A stretch of 64,000 nucleotides of DNA. Source: Hymenobacter elongatus. GTDB taxonomy: Bacteria; Bacteroidota; Bacteroidia; Cytophagales; Hymenobacteraceae. The translations under genes and the position numbers were made by a program. Location of the stretch: assembly GCF_004745955.1 (NCBI RefSeq), contig NZ_SRLD01000011.1, positions 51,019 through 115,018 on the forward strand, given 5' to 3'. Under the pieces are notes generated by a model. That model saw only the letters and a list, made by a program, of their open reading frames with translations. It did not search any database and had not been told where the DNA came from. Below are positions 19,319 to 27,906 of this stretch, in pieces (positions within the stretch are counted from its first letter, which is position 1; each line of letters begins with the position of its first letter).

Positions 19319-20050
19319 CTAGTGACAGTAGTGTACCGTGGCCGGTTGGGTCGCGGTGGTTTTGGTGGTTGGCGGGCTTAGCTGCGGGCTGAGGTAGGGA
19401 ATGCCCAATCCCAGGCCGCGCACGATGAAGACCACCGCCAGCACCGAGGCCGCGTAGGGCACGGCCTGGCGCATGCGGGTGCGCCACACGAGCGGCACCA
19501 GTCGCCCGCTCAGCGACAGGCCAAACATGAGTGGCAGCGTGCCCAGTCCGAAGCAGGCCATGTAAGCCGCCGCACCCGCCACCCCCGGCGCACTCAGCGC
19601 CCCGGCCAGGGCCAGGTACACCAGGCCGCAGGGCAGCAGGCCGTTAAGTACACCGGTAGCATATAGGGCCGGCAGTGTCGGCTGCTGAAACAGTCGGCCC
19701 AGGGTGTTTTTCACCCAGGCCAGCGGCCGGTCCAAACCCAGCAGACCCGCCAGGCGGTTGGGGTAGCGCTCCGGCACGGCTACCAGCAGCAGAATCAGCA
19801 CGCCCGAGGCAATCGACAGGCCCTGCTGCACCCCGGCCAGACGCAGGCCCTGGCCCACCAGGCCCGCCCCGCCCCCCAGCGTGGCGTAGGTCGTGACCCG
19901 GCCCAGGTTGTAGAGCAGGCGGCCGCCCGCGTAGCGTAGCGGCGACGTCGTTTTATCAACGCCACCGGGCAGCGCCAGGGCAATGGCCCCGCACATGCCC
20001 ACGCAGTGGAAGCTGCCCAGCAACCCAAACAGGAATCCGGCCCAGAGCAT
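19319..20050 (-). CDS. sulfite exporter TauE/SafE family protein (cbb3-associated)
   Basis: 243 residues with six or more helices. The opening GFLFGLLGSFHCVGMCGAIALALP contains H-C-x2-M-C-G, typical of the UreH/TauE-like proteins found beside FixH in cbb3 clusters, where a role in metal (copper) handling for the oxidase has been proposed. Repeated G-L-L-P-C-G-L-V-Y-L in the second half marks the internal duplication. It starts 3 bases after the ccoH stop, so translation is probably coupled. Confidence 0.85.
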   Translation of the reverse strand: MLWAGFLFGLLGSFHCVGMCGAIALALPGGVDKTTSPLRYAGGRLLYNLGRVTTYATLGGGAGLVGQGLRLAGVQQGLSIASGVLILLLVAVPERYPNRLAGLLGLDRPLAWVKNTLGRLFQQPTLPALYATGVLNGLLPCGLVYLALAGALSAPGVAGAAAYMACFGLGTLPLMFGLSLSGRLVPLVWRTRMRQAVPYAASVLAVVFIVRGLGLGIPYLSPQLSPPTTKTTATQPATVHYCH

Positions 20051-20053
20051 CGT

Positions 20054-20530
20054 TTAGTTAAGCGTGAGGTCTTGTTCGAGGAAATAGGCCTGCCCGCCCG
20101 TCGTAAAATCAAGCTGCACCCGCCAGAAGCCGGGCGCCATTTTGCTGGTGTTGATGAACTGGCGCAGGTCGGCCGCCGTTTGCAGCGGCAGCGCAAAGTC
20201 CAGGGCCTGGTTGGAGGGACGGAAGAAGTGAACCTGCCCCTGCACGGCCTGCCCGGCCAGAGCAGCCGGCAGCTGTAGCATCAGGCGGCGGCTGGCGGCC
20301 TCATGGTGCACCTGCACGGGGGTGGGCAAAGCAGCGGTGCGGGCCACCGCGTCCATGCGCTGCTGGTGGGCCAGCTCTTGCTGGTAATAGTCGGCGCTGA
20401 CCAGGTTTACATCGGTCTGCATGGCCTGGTACACCATGGAGCCGATGTAGGCGGCGAAGAGCACGAAGACGGTGACGATGGCATAAGGCCAGACACTGCG
20501 TTTGGGAGGGGCAATAGCCGGGTTGGTCAT
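20054..20530 (-). CDS. ccoH: FixH/CcoH family cbb3 assembly protein
   Basis: 158 residues. One N-terminal helix (SVWPYAIVTVFVLFAAYIGSMVYQAM) is followed by VNLVSADYYQQELAHQQRMDA, the conserved D-Y-Y-x2-(E/D) segment of FixH, then an immunoglobulin-like periplasmic domain. FixH/CcoH is needed for stable assembly of the cbb3 oxidase. The gene lies between ccoG and the TauE/SafE gene. A palindromic repeat separates it from ccoG. Confidence 0.88.
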   Translation of the reverse strand: MTNPAIAPPKRSVWPYAIVTVFVLFAAYIGSMVYQAMQTDVNLVSADYYQQELAHQQRMDAVARTAALPTPVQVHHEAASRRLMLQLPAALAGQAVQGQVHFFRPSNQALDFALPLQTAADLRQFINTSKMAPGFWRVQLDFTTGGQAYFLEQDLTLN

Positions 20531-20551
20531 GGTTTATTGTGATTTTAGAAC

Positions 20552-20658
20552 GGTCATGCTGAGCTTGTCGAAGCATCTCTACCGCTTCGTTGCAACCGCA
20601 TTGATTAGTATGAGGTAGAGATGCTTCGGCTCCGCTCTGCTGCGCTCAGCATGACGTT
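20552..20658. repeat. REPIN-like palindromic repeat, copy 1
   Basis: Two inverted arms around a 30-50 base spacer. The left arm reads GTCATGCTGAGCTTGTCGAA then GCATCTCTACCGC. The right arm is the imperfect complement ending in CTCAGCATGAC. The same unit recurs at 23392, 27907, 45152, 47449 and 61917. It lies in the ccoG-ccoH spacer. Confidence 0.85.
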
Positions 20659-20686
20659 CTTTCTGATTGTTTAGTCAGTCAAAACA

Positions 20687-22096
20687 TCACTGCGAAGGCC
20701 CGAGAAACTTGGTACTGGTTTCACTTATCAGCTCGCCGCCGCTGAACAGGCCGATGCGGATTTTCTGATTGGTGCGGTGCAGGGCCGTGCGGGGCAGCTC
20801 GGCGAAGAAGACGCCTTCGGTGATGCCCTGGGCGGGTAGCTTCAGGCCGGTGGTACCGATGAGCGAAATCCGGCCCTGCGCGGGCTCCAGGATGCGCAGG
20901 GTGATGGGGTAGCTGCCGTTGGTTTTGTTGATGACGGAGATGTTGTAGAGGTTGGTGATGGTGCCGCGGTCGGTTTTCTGGTAGAGCTGGCCGGGCGTGC
21001 GCAGCACGGTGGCTTCCACGTTGGAGCGCGACACCAGCAGGCCCGTGAGCACGGCCAGCAGCAGGACCAAGCCACCCGACAGCGCCTTCACGCGGCCCGT
21101 GAACCGGAATTTCGTGCCGTTGGCAATGCCGTTTTCCGAGGCGTGGCGGATGAGGCCCTGCGGCAGCTGCACCAGGTCCATGATGGAATTGCAGGCGTCG
21201 ATGCAGGCCGTGCAGTTGGTGCATTCCATTTGGGTGGCGCCGTTGCGGATGTCGATGCCGGTGGGGCAGACCTGCACGCACTGGTGGCAGTCGATGCAGT
21301 CGCCGGCGGCGCGCGCCTGGTTTTTGTGCAGCTTCTCACGCGGCTCGCCCCGTTTGTAATCATAAGCCACCACGAGGCTGTCCTGGTCGAGCAATACGCC
21401 CTGCAGGCGGCCGTAGGGGCACACAATGGTGCAGACCTGCTCCCGGAACCGCGCAAACACGGCGTAGAACACGCCCGTGAACCCGACCATGGCCGCCAGC
21501 CCGCCCAGGTGGGCCGTCAGCGGGTCCGTCACGATGGCCACCAGCGCATCCGAGCCGATGATGTAGGCCAGAAAGGTGTTGGCAATCAGAAACGACAAGG
21601 CCAGGAACAGGACGTGCTTGGTGGTTTTGCGCCAGGTTTTGTTCCAGTCCCACTCGGCGCGGTCCAGGGCCTTTTGCTGGGGTGCGTTGCCTTCCAGCCA
21701 GTACTCGATGCGGCGGAAGACCATCTCCAGGAAGATGGTTTGGGGGCACACCCAGCCGCAGAACACCCGCCCGTACACCACCGTGAACAGGATGATGAAC
21801 ACCAGAAACGTGAGCGTGGCCAGCAGCAGAATGAAGAAGTCCTGGGGCCAGAAAATCTGACCCAGGATGATGAACTTCCGGGCCGGCAGGTTCCACATCA
21901 GCAGCGGCAGACCATTGAGCCGCAGCCAGGGCCCGGCAAACAGCACGGCCAGGAACCCGTAGCTGAGCCACTTGCGGGCGCGGTAGAGCCGGCCGGCGGG
22001 CTTCTTGGGGTAAAGCCACACCCGCTTGCCCGCCGCGTCCACCGTAGCAATGGTGTCGCGGTACGCGTCGTCGGGCTTGAATTGGGTAGTGGGCAT
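20687..22096 (-). CDS. ccoG: cbb3 oxidase accessory protein CcoG (polyferredoxin)
   Basis: 469 residues. An N-terminal membrane part with four helices includes VYGRVFCGWVCPQTIFLEMVFR and the C-x3-C-P pair typical of NapH/CcoG ferredoxins. Two 4Fe-4S clusters follow: CIDCHQCVQVCPTGID and CTNCTACIDACNSIMD. A fifth helix and a C-terminal Ig-like periplasmic domain (SVINKTNGSYPITLRILEP) complete the family plan. CcoG reduces Cu(II) during oxidase maturation in studied bacteria. Both spacers beside the gene are occupied by palindromic repeats. Confidence 0.95.
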   Translation of the reverse strand: MPTTQFKPDDAYRDTIATVDAAGKRVWLYPKKPAGRLYRARKWLSYGFLAVLFAGPWLRLNGLPLLMWNLPARKFIILGQIFWPQDFFILLLATLTFLVFIILFTVVYGRVFCGWVCPQTIFLEMVFRRIEYWLEGNAPQQKALDRAEWDWNKTWRKTTKHVLFLALSFLIANTFLAYIIGSDALVAIVTDPLTAHLGGLAAMVGFTGVFYAVFARFREQVCTIVCPYGRLQGVLLDQDSLVVAYDYKRGEPREKLHKNQARAAGDCIDCHQCVQVCPTGIDIRNGATQMECTNCTACIDACNSIMDLVQLPQGLIRHASENGIANGTKFRFTGRVKALSGGLVLLLAVLTGLLVSRSNVEATVLRTPGQLYQKTDRGTITNLYNISVINKTNGSYPITLRILEPAQGRISLIGTTGLKLPAQGITEGVFFAELPRTALHRTNQKIRIGLFSGGELISETSTKFLGPSQ

Positions 22097-22111
22097 GATT
22101 GTTCTGACGTT

Positions 22112-22252
22112 CGCCTCACCCCCCGGCCCCCTCTCCGAAAGGGAGAGGGGGAGCCACGGCGGCGCGGATAGTATTGATTTGATGTTAGTCCTATTCTGTT
22201 GTTGACTGGCTCCCCCTCTCCTTTTTCGGAGAGGGGGCCGGGGGGTGAGGCG
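22112..22252. repeat. CG-rich inverted repeat of the CGCCTCACCCCC type, copy 1
   Basis: Arms of about 44 bases (22112-22155 and 22208-22252), the left one opening CGCCTCACCCCCCGGCCCCC and the right one its near-perfect complement, around a 52-base loop. It fills the ccoP-ccoG spacer. A second copy lies at 23440-23538. Confidence 0.85.
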
Positions 22253-22257
22253 ACCGG

Positions 22258-23160
22258 CTACCGGCTAGCCACCGGCTTGCCGCCCGGCTTCCCCGCCGCT
22301 TCTTTCTCGCCCTGCGGCTCCTTGGCATTGGCGGGCTGCGAGCCCTGCAGACTCAGGGCGTAGGAGGTCACTTGCAGAATCTGCTTGCCCGAGAGCTTGC
22401 CTTTCCAGGCCACCATGCCCTTGCTCGGAATGCCGAACTTGATGGTTTTGTACACGTGGTTCACCTCGCCGCCGTGCAGCCAGAATTCGTCGGTCAGGTT
22501 GGGGCCGACTTTGCCTTCGGCGTTGGCCCCGTGGCAGGGGGCGCAGTTGGTGGCGTAGATGCTTTTGCCGCTGCTCAGGTCGGCCGCGGTGGTCAGGGCC
22601 AGGTAGGTGGTGAGCCTGGTTGGGTCGTCGGAGCCGGCTGAAACGAGCAGGGCCGCCTGTTGCATCTCGGTTTCGTACTCGGCTACCTGCAGCTGGCCTT
22701 TTTGCGTGAGGTGGTAGTAGCCCACGTAGACGAAGGCAAACACGATGGTGAAGCCAAACCCGTATTTCCACCACGGCGGCAGGTCGTTGTCGAACTCGTG
22801 AATGCCGTCGTAGTCGTGGTCGAGAAGCTCATCCCGGTGTTCGCCCCGCACCAGGGTGGCATCGCCCACCAGCAGGCCCAGCACTTTGCCGCTCCAGGTA
22901 TCGTGCACCGTGGGCAGGTCGTAGAGCTGGCGCAGCTGGGGCTTCATTTGCACTACGATGCCGATGCCCGTGAGCAGCAGTACCAGCAGCAGCAAACCCA
23001 GCGCGCCCAGCAGCACCCAGAACAGCAGCTCCTGGCTGTTCATACCGGCTGCTTTGACCGGCGTGGCGGCCTCCGGGGTTTGGGCGCTGGCCACAACACT
23101 TACCAGCAGGGAGGCCGCGGTCAGCAACCCCAACCGGGCGGTTTTCACGGGCGCTAGCAT
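22258..23160 (-). CDS. ccoP: cbb3 oxidase c-type cytochrome subunit CcoP (monohaem)
   Basis: 300 residues. The N-terminal signal and helix (LLTAASLLVSVVASA) are followed by a second helix (ELLFWVLLGALGLLLLVLLLTGIGIVV) and a third (WWKYGFGFTIVFAFVYVGYYHL). HEFDNDLPPWW is the classic CcoP N-terminal motif. One cytochrome c domain has the haem site CAPCHG (Cys-x2-Cys-His) and a distal methionine in PSKGMVAWKG. Proteobacterial CcoP has two haem sites; only one is present here. The C-terminus is Lys/Pro rich. The start overlaps the end of ccoQ by a few bases, implying coupled translation. Confidence 0.93.
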   Translation of the reverse strand: MLAPVKTARLGLLTAASLLVSVVASAQTPEAATPVKAAGMNSQELLFWVLLGALGLLLLVLLLTGIGIVVQMKPQLRQLYDLPTVHDTWSGKVLGLLVGDATLVRGEHRDELLDHDYDGIHEFDNDLPPWWKYGFGFTIVFAFVYVGYYHLTQKGQLQVAEYETEMQQAALLVSAGSDDPTRLTTYLALTTAADLSSGKSIYATNCAPCHGANAEGKVGPNLTDEFWLHGGEVNHVYKTIKFGIPSKGMVAWKGKLSGKQILQVTSYALSLQGSQPANAKEPQGEKEAAGKPGGKPVASR

Positions 23161-23351
23161 GAGGGTTCGGGTTTAGCAGGCGTGAGAGGCTCATCTTCCA
23201 GCAGCGGCAACATGCTCATGGCGTGGACATGCTGGCGGTTGACAACCAGCACGTACCCCAGCAGGGCCACGAAAAACAGGAAGAAGATGACGAAGGATAT
23301 GAGCGGATAAATAGCAATGCCCGTGATGGATTGCAGAACTTCTTTGTACAT
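23154..23351 (-). CDS. ccoQ: small membrane protein, CcoQ-like
   Basis: 65 residues from the ATG at 23351 (MYKEVLQSITGIAIYPLISF). One strong membrane helix (ISFVIFFLFFVALLGYVLVV) is followed by a polar tail. Size, single helix and position between ccoNO and ccoP match CcoQ of cbb3 operons, though sequence conservation of CcoQ is too low to prove it. Its 3' end overlaps the ccoP start. The upstream 15 codons of the longer open frame derive from repeat DNA and were excluded. Confidence 0.75.
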   Translation of the reverse strand: MYKEVLQSITGIAIYPLISFVIFFLFFVALLGYVLVVNRQHVHAMSMLPLLEDEPLTPAKPEPSC

Positions 23352-23391
23352 GATGCGTGGGGTCTTGGGGCTTTGGATTACCAGTCGGTTC

Positions 23392-23432
23392 GTCATGCTG
23401 AGCTTGTCGAAGCATCTCTACCGCTTCGTTGC
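23392..23432. repeat. half copy of the REPIN-like repeat, copy 2
   Basis: Only the left arm (GTCATGCTGAGCTTGTCGAA, GCATCTCTACCGC) is present. It is followed directly by the CG-rich inverted repeat at 23440. Confidence 0.75.
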
Positions 23433-23439
23433 GGCCGTT

Positions 23440-23538
23440 CGCCTCACCCCCTGACCCCCTCTCCAAAAGAGAGGGGGCACCGGCTCGGCGCTGGCGTCAG
23501 GCTCCCCTCTCTTTTGGAGAGGGGCCGGGGGTGAGGCG
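23440..23538. repeat. CG-rich inverted repeat, copy 2
   Basis: Left arm opens CGCCTCACCCCCTGACCCCC; right arm ends in GGGGGTGAGGCG. Same family as 22112-22252. It lies in the ccoNO-ccoQ spacer, 14 bases from the ccoNO stop. Confidence 0.82.
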
Positions 23539-23551
23539 ACCGGCTGCGCGG

Positions 23552-25777
23552 CTACTGCGCCGCCGCTGCTTCGGCCGTGGCCGCGGCCTGCTCGGGCTTC
23601 ACCTTGATGTCGGTACCCAGGCGTTGCAGGTAGGCAATCAGGGCCACGATTTCCTTGTCGGATTTCACGTCGATGTCCTCCTTTTTCAGGTCGGCCACGA
23701 TGCCTTTCGCCTGTTGCTGTGCATCGGCCACGGCTTGCTGGTCGTAGCCGGCGGGGTAAGGCGTGCCCAGCTGCTGCAGCACCCGGATTTTAGCGGGCAG
23801 GTCGAGGTAGTCGATTTCGTTGTCGAGCAGCCACGGGTAGGGCGGCATGATGGAGCCGGGCGACATGCTGGTGGGGTCCATCATGTGGTTGTAGTGCCAG
23901 GAGTGCGGGTACTTGCCGCCCACGCGGTGCAAATCGGGGCCGGTGCGCTTGCTGCCCCACAGGAAGGGCCGGTCGTATACGAACTCGCCCGCCTTGCTGT
24001 ACTCGCCGTAGCGCTCGGTTTCGGAGCGGAAGGGGCGCACCATCTGGGTGTGGCAGTTCGAACAGCCTTCCTTGATGTAGAGGTCGCGGCCCTGCAATTC
24101 CAGCGAGGTATAGGGCTTCACCGAGGCAATGGTGGGCACGTTACTCTTCACCAGAAACATCGGCACCATTTCGATAACGCCGCCGATGAGGATGGCGACC
24201 GTAGCGCCCACGGCCAGCTGAAACGGGCGGCGCTCAATCCAGCGGTGCCAGTGGCCGCCGGTGGCGTGCGGGTCCTCGGCGGCCGGCAGCAGCGCGGGCG
24301 CTTCGGCTTTTTCATTGACCAGCAGCGTGCCGGCCTTGGCCGTTTTGTACAGGTTGAACATCATCAGAAACACGCCGCTCAGGTAGAGCACCCCGCCGAT
24401 GCCGCGCAGGTAGTACATGGGCACCAGCTGCAGGACGGTTTCCAGGAAGTTGGGGTATTGCAGCATGCCCTCGGCGTTGAACTGCTTCCACATCAGCCCC
24501 TGCGTGAAGCCGGCCCAGTACATCGGGATGGCGTAGAACAGGATGCCCAGCGTGCCCAGCCAGAAATGCGTGTTGGCCAGCCTGGTGGAGTGCAGCGGCG
24601 TTTTGTAGAGCCGCGGCCACAGCCAGTAGAGCATGCCGAAGGTCAGGAAGCCGTTCCAGCCCAGGGCCCCGACGTGCACGTGGGCCACAATCCAGTCGGT
24701 GAAGTGGGCCAGGGCATTCACGTTTTTCAGGGCCAGCATGGGGCCTTCGAAGGTGGCCATGCCGTAGGCCGTGATGGCTACCACGAAGAACTTGAGCACG
24801 GGCTCGGTGCGGACTTTGTCCCAGGCGCCGCGCAACGTCAGCAGGCCGTTAATCATGCCGCCCCAGCTCGGCGCAATCAGCATGATGCTGAAGGCCACGC
24901 CCAGGCTTTGGGCCCAGTCGGGCAGGGCGGTGTAGAGCAGGTGGTGCGGCCCGGCCCAGATGTAAATGAAAATCAAGGACCAGAAGTGAATGATGCTCAG
25001 GCGGTAGGAATACACCGGCCGCTCGGCCGCCTTGGGCAGGAAGTAGTACATCAAACCCAGGTAGGGCGTGGTGAGGAAGAAGGCCACCGCGTTGTGGCCG
25101 TACCACCACTGCACCAGCGCATCCTGCACGCCGGCGTAGGCCGAGTAGCTTTTCATGAAGCTCACCGGCAGCGCCGCCGAGTTGACGATGTGCAGCACGG
25201 CCACCGTCAGGAACGTGGCGATGTAGAACCAGATGCCCACGTACAGGTGCCGCTCGCGGCGTCGGGCAATGGTGCCGAACATGTTCCAGCCAAACACCAC
25301 CCATACCAGCGTAATGGCAATGTCGATGGGCCATTCCAGCTCGGCGTATTCTTTGGAAGTGGTGAGGCCCAGCGGCAGCGAAATCACGGCCGAGACGATG
25401 ATGAGCTGCCAGCCCCAGAAGTGAATCTTGCTGAGCACATCGGAGAACATGCGCGTCCTGCACAGGCGCTGCAGCGAGTAGTACACGCCCGTGAAAATGC
25501 CGTTGCCGACGAAGGCGAAAATCACGGCGTTGGTGTGCAGCGGCCGGATGCGGCCGAAGGTGGTGTAGGCGTTGCCCAAATTCACCTCGGGCCGGGCCAG
25601 CTGAAAGGCGGCCAGCACCCCCACCAGCATCCCGATAATGCCCCAGATGACCGTGGCAATGCCAAAGTCGCGGACAATCTTATTATCGTAGAAGAAGGTT
25701 TCGATGCCGCGCACGGGCGGCGGGGCCACCAGCAGTGGCAGCGGGGCCGCGGTGGGTAATTCTATTTCAGCTTGCAT
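23552..25777 (-). CDS. ccoNO: cbb3 cytochrome c oxidase, fused CcoN-CcoO
   Basis: 741 residues. Residues to about 480 are CcoN with twelve helices. The haem and CuB histidines are visible in RIRPLHTNAVIFAF, WWYGHNAVAFFL, WAGPHHLLYT and IVAHVHVGALGWNG. After a linker and one helix (AVGATVAILIGGVIEMVPMF) the CcoO part carries the haem c site CSNCHTQMVRPF and the domain ending MPPYPWLL..IVALIAYLQRLG. The fusion of the two subunits is the usual form in Bacteroidota. This is the terminal oxidase core for respiration at low oxygen. It leads the minus-strand operon and is preceded by two Crp/Fnr-type dyads. Confidence 0.97.
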   Translation of the reverse strand: MQAEIELPTAAPLPLLVAPPPVRGIETFFYDNKIVRDFGIATVIWGIIGMLVGVLAAFQLARPEVNLGNAYTTFGRIRPLHTNAVIFAFVGNGIFTGVYYSLQRLCRTRMFSDVLSKIHFWGWQLIIVSAVISLPLGLTTSKEYAELEWPIDIAITLVWVVFGWNMFGTIARRRERHLYVGIWFYIATFLTVAVLHIVNSAALPVSFMKSYSAYAGVQDALVQWWYGHNAVAFFLTTPYLGLMYYFLPKAAERPVYSYRLSIIHFWSLIFIYIWAGPHHLLYTALPDWAQSLGVAFSIMLIAPSWGGMINGLLTLRGAWDKVRTEPVLKFFVVAITAYGMATFEGPMLALKNVNALAHFTDWIVAHVHVGALGWNGFLTFGMLYWLWPRLYKTPLHSTRLANTHFWLGTLGILFYAIPMYWAGFTQGLMWKQFNAEGMLQYPNFLETVLQLVPMYYLRGIGGVLYLSGVFLMMFNLYKTAKAGTLLVNEKAEAPALLPAAEDPHATGGHWHRWIERRPFQLAVGATVAILIGGVIEMVPMFLVKSNVPTIASVKPYTSLELQGRDLYIKEGCSNCHTQMVRPFRSETERYGEYSKAGEFVYDRPFLWGSKRTGPDLHRVGGKYPHSWHYNHMMDPTSMSPGSIMPPYPWLLDNEIDYLDLPAKIRVLQQLGTPYPAGYDQQAVADAQQQAKGIVADLKKEDIDVKSDKEIVALIAYLQRLGTDIKVKPEQAAATAEAAAAQ

Positions 25778-25837
25778 GGGCCTCGGAAGAGTGTTTTTTA
25801 CTGCTTCAAAGGTCTTGCGGGGGTATTGCTGAAAAGG

Positions 25838-25873
25838 TGACGAACTTCAGCCCAGCGCCTGATTGATGTCAGG
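25838..25873. promoter_or_regulatory. two Crp/Fnr-type dyads in the ccoNO promoter region
   Basis: CCTGATTGATGTCAGG at 25858-25873 is a TGA-N6-TCA dyad extended to CCTGA/TCAGG, centred about 88 bases before the ccoNO ATG. A second, TGACGAACTTCA, lies at 25838-25849. The extended form recurs at 30496-30511 before ccoI and the globin. Fnr-type control of cbb3 operons is well established elsewhere, which supports the reading. Confidence 0.55.
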
Positions 25874-25885
25874 TGCGGGGGCTAG

Positions 25886-25909
25886 CATCAAAAAAGTCAT
25901 TTTTTGATG
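25886..25909. promoter_or_regulatory. perfect AT-rich palindrome upstream of ccoNO
   Basis: Arms CATCAAAAAA and TTTTTTGATG around a 4-base centre (GTCA), about 120 bases before the ccoNO start. It could be an operator, or a hairpin insulating the divergent transcripts. It ends in no T-run beyond its own arm. Confidence 0.45.
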
Positions 25910-25972
25910 TTAAGCGACGACTATCGCGCCAGGGTGGTCGGCAGTTACTGAGAACCTGTCCGAATAGGTTCT

Positions 25973-25984
25973 TGATGAACGTCA
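25973..25984. promoter_or_regulatory. TGATGAACGTCA dyad between ccoNO and the surface-antigen gene
   Basis: Identical in all twelve bases to the core of the dyad at 30498-30509. The following sequence (GCTTCATCTGGCTTCCGCACC) also resembles that after 30511. It is far from both flanking starts (about 200 and 290 bases). Confidence 0.35.
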
Positions 25985-25997
25985 TGCTTCATCTGGC

Positions 25998-26132
25998 TTC
26001 CGCACCAAATTTTACACAGCTGCCCCCAGCACTTGGAAACGCAAGTGAGGCGTTGAAAACTCCGAAAAGCTGCTGGTGCCCAAGTGCCTTCAGAGACTGG
26101 AAACGCAGTTGTGAATTTTGGTGTGGAAGCCC
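25998..26132. repeat. MITE-like imperfect inverted repeat
   Basis: Left end GGCTTCCGCACCAAATTTTA and right end read in complement CTTCCACACCAAAATTCACA form terminal inverted repeats of about 25 bases. An inner pair (CAGCACTTGG and its counterpart near 26085) extends the symmetry. No open frame. The length of about 135 bases suits a small non-autonomous element or a long hairpin. Confidence 0.5.
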
Positions 26133-26266
26133 TATACCTGCCTAACAATTACAGAATTTGTACAGAATAGGGCACTATGTTTACGGCGCGCCTGCTGCAA
26201 TTCCTGCATGTCCCGCTGGCGGCGCCGTGCCTCCTGCTGCCCCTAAAATCACCTCTCAAAAAACAC

Positions 26267-27667
26267 ATGTCCAAAAAGATGTTGCGTACCTGGCTAACGG
26301 CCTCATTCGGCCTGTTGGCATCCGGGGCCTTTGCCCAACAAGTGGATAGCCTCTCCTTTATCCGCTCCAAGCGCATGTCGGACGACGACCTGGCCAAAAA
26401 ACGGGAAGGCCGGTTCGTGACCGGCTTGCCGGACCTGTCTTCCGACCCGGTTACGGGGGTGGGTTTCGGGGTAAAAACCAACATTATCTGGAACGGCAAC
26501 CGCGACAATCCGCTGTTTGCCTACACGCCCTACCTCATGCGCCTACGCGCCAATGCGGCGTACTACACCAGCAACGCCCGCGAGCTGACGCTTTCCCTGG
26601 ACGTGCCTTATTACAAGGGTACGCGCTGGCGCTACCGCCTCGACTTCAAGGCGCAGCAGAACCCGGCCAACCTGTACTTCGGCTCCTCCGAGGCCACGCT
26701 TGGTCGCCTGCGCCTGCCCTCGAACCCGGGCGTTACGTTTGCCACCTACGCCGAATACGATGCGGCCCGCAAGGCCCTGCGGCCCGGGCAGCCCGGTGAA
26801 GCAGCGGAGGTCACCGATGCCCTGTCCAACCGGTTCCGGGAAACCGAGGTCATGCTGAACCTCAAGGCCGACTACGCCCTGGGCAAAGGCAAATGGCGCG
26901 TCATGGGCGGCTACGAGATTCAGCATCTGTCGTATGCCACTTTCCAAGGCACGAAAGCCGAAGCGACCCTCCCCGTTACCGGCCAGCAAACCACGGCCCC
27001 CAACGGCACGGCGTTGCTTCGGCGCGATGCGCAGCAAGGGTTGATATTCGGCCTCGACGGGGGCTGGGTATCCATTATTCAGGCGGCGCTGATTCACGAT
27101 ACGCGGGACTTTGAGCCCGACCCCACCCGCGGGGTTTACTTCGAAGCGGCCAACGAGTTTTCCAGCCCGGTCATTGGGTCGCAGTTCAGCTTCAATAAGC
27201 TGTTTTTCCAGGGCCGGGCCTACCGCAAGCTGCCCGTCGGCAAGCGCACGGTGCTGGCCGGACGCGTCGGCGTGGGTAATATTTTCGGGAAGGAAGCGCC
27301 ATTTTTTGAGTTCCAGGACCAGTGGAGCCCCGATGGCAGCATCAACGCCCTGGGGGGCCGGCAGTCGTTGCGCGGCTACCGGGCCAACCGCTTCCTGGCC
27401 CGCTCGCTGGCGTTTGCCAACGCCGAGCTGCGCATCCGGCTGGCCGATGTGAAGCTGGGCAAGCAGAACTTCGGGCTGGGCGTGGCCCCGTTTGCCGATG
27501 CCGGCACGGTGCGCGACCGGTGGCAGGACCTGGGCTTCCGCGACGTCCGGTTTTCGTACGGGGCCGGGGCCCGCATCGCCTGGAACCTGTCCACCATCAT
27601 CTATGCCGATTACGGCTTGTCCAAAGAAGACCGGCTGTTCTATTTCGGCATCGGGCAGAATTTCTAA
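26267..27667 (+). CDS. outer-membrane beta-barrel protein, surface antigen (BamA/D15-like)
   Basis: 466 residues from the ATG at 26267, with a signal peptide (MSKKMLRTWLTASFGLLASG, cleavage after AFA). An N-terminal DUF5982-like segment (FIRSKRMSDDDLAKKREGRFVTG) is followed by the barrel. The barrel alternates short strands, such as WRYRLDFKAQQNP, with the bacterial surface antigen signature LGGRQSLRGYRANRFLARS. It ends in the aromatic C-terminus FYFGIGQNF expected for outer-membrane insertion. The upstream 30 codons of the same frame were excluded because they precede the signal. It is divergent from ccoNO. The substrate is unknown. Confidence 0.88.
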   Translation: MSKKMLRTWLTASFGLLASGAFAQQVDSLSFIRSKRMSDDDLAKKREGRFVTGLPDLSSDPVTGVGFGVKTNIIWNGNRDNPLFAYTPYLMRLRANAAYYTSNARELTLSLDVPYYKGTRWRYRLDFKAQQNPANLYFGSSEATLGRLRLPSNPGVTFATYAEYDAARKALRPGQPGEAAEVTDALSNRFRETEVMLNLKADYALGKGKWRVMGGYEIQHLSYATFQGTKAEATLPVTGQQTTAPNGTALLRRDAQQGLIFGLDGGWVSIIQAALIHDTRDFEPDPTRGVYFEAANEFSSPVIGSQFSFNKLFFQGRAYRKLPVGKRTVLAGRVGVGNIFGKEAPFFEFQDQWSPDGSINALGGRQSLRGYRANRFLARSLAFANAELRIRLADVKLGKQNFGLGVAPFADAGTVRDRWQDLGFRDVRFSYGAGARIAWNLSTIIYADYGLSKEDRLFYFGIGQNF

Positions 27668-27715
27668 TGGCCCTAAGCGAAAGTAACCTCATGCAGCTCA
27701 CAAACTTGTGTGCAG

Positions 27716-27874
27716 TTAGGGGTTTTTGTCGCTATCCGCGTCTTCAAACAGCATCCGCACGGCGGGCGTGTAGGTGTCCTCGTACTGGCCCGAGCGCACG
27801 GCCCACAGGAACGCGCCTAAAAACGTGAGGGCCACCAGCAGGCTGATGCCGATGAGCAGGAAGATGATGGTCAT
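27716..27874 (-). CDS. ccoS: cbb3 oxidase assembly protein CcoS
   Basis: A 52-residue gene. One membrane helix (MTIIFLLIGISLLVALTFLG) is followed by AFLWAVRSGQYEDTYTPAVR, the CcoS signature (W-A-V-x-S-G-Q-(Y/F)-(E/D)-D), and an acidic tail MLFEDADSDKNP. CcoS is required for cofactor insertion into cbb3 oxidase. It lies downstream of ccoI on the same strand with a palindromic repeat in the spacer, giving the standard ccoI-ccoS pair. Confidence 0.93.
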   Translation of the reverse strand: MTIIFLLIGISLLVALTFLGAFLWAVRSGQYEDTYTPAVRMLFEDADSDKNP

Positions 27875-27906
27875 GTTATGGTTGATACAGTGGAGAATTT
27901 AATAGA

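Noticed and set aside
23429..25759. A long plus-strand open frame opposite ccoNO
   Set aside because: It is an antisense shadow created by the GC-rich codon bias of ccoNO. Its composition (His, Gln, Gly, Val rich) and lack of any motif show it is not a gene. The same holds for the long frames opposite pnkp, ccoI and the BON gene.
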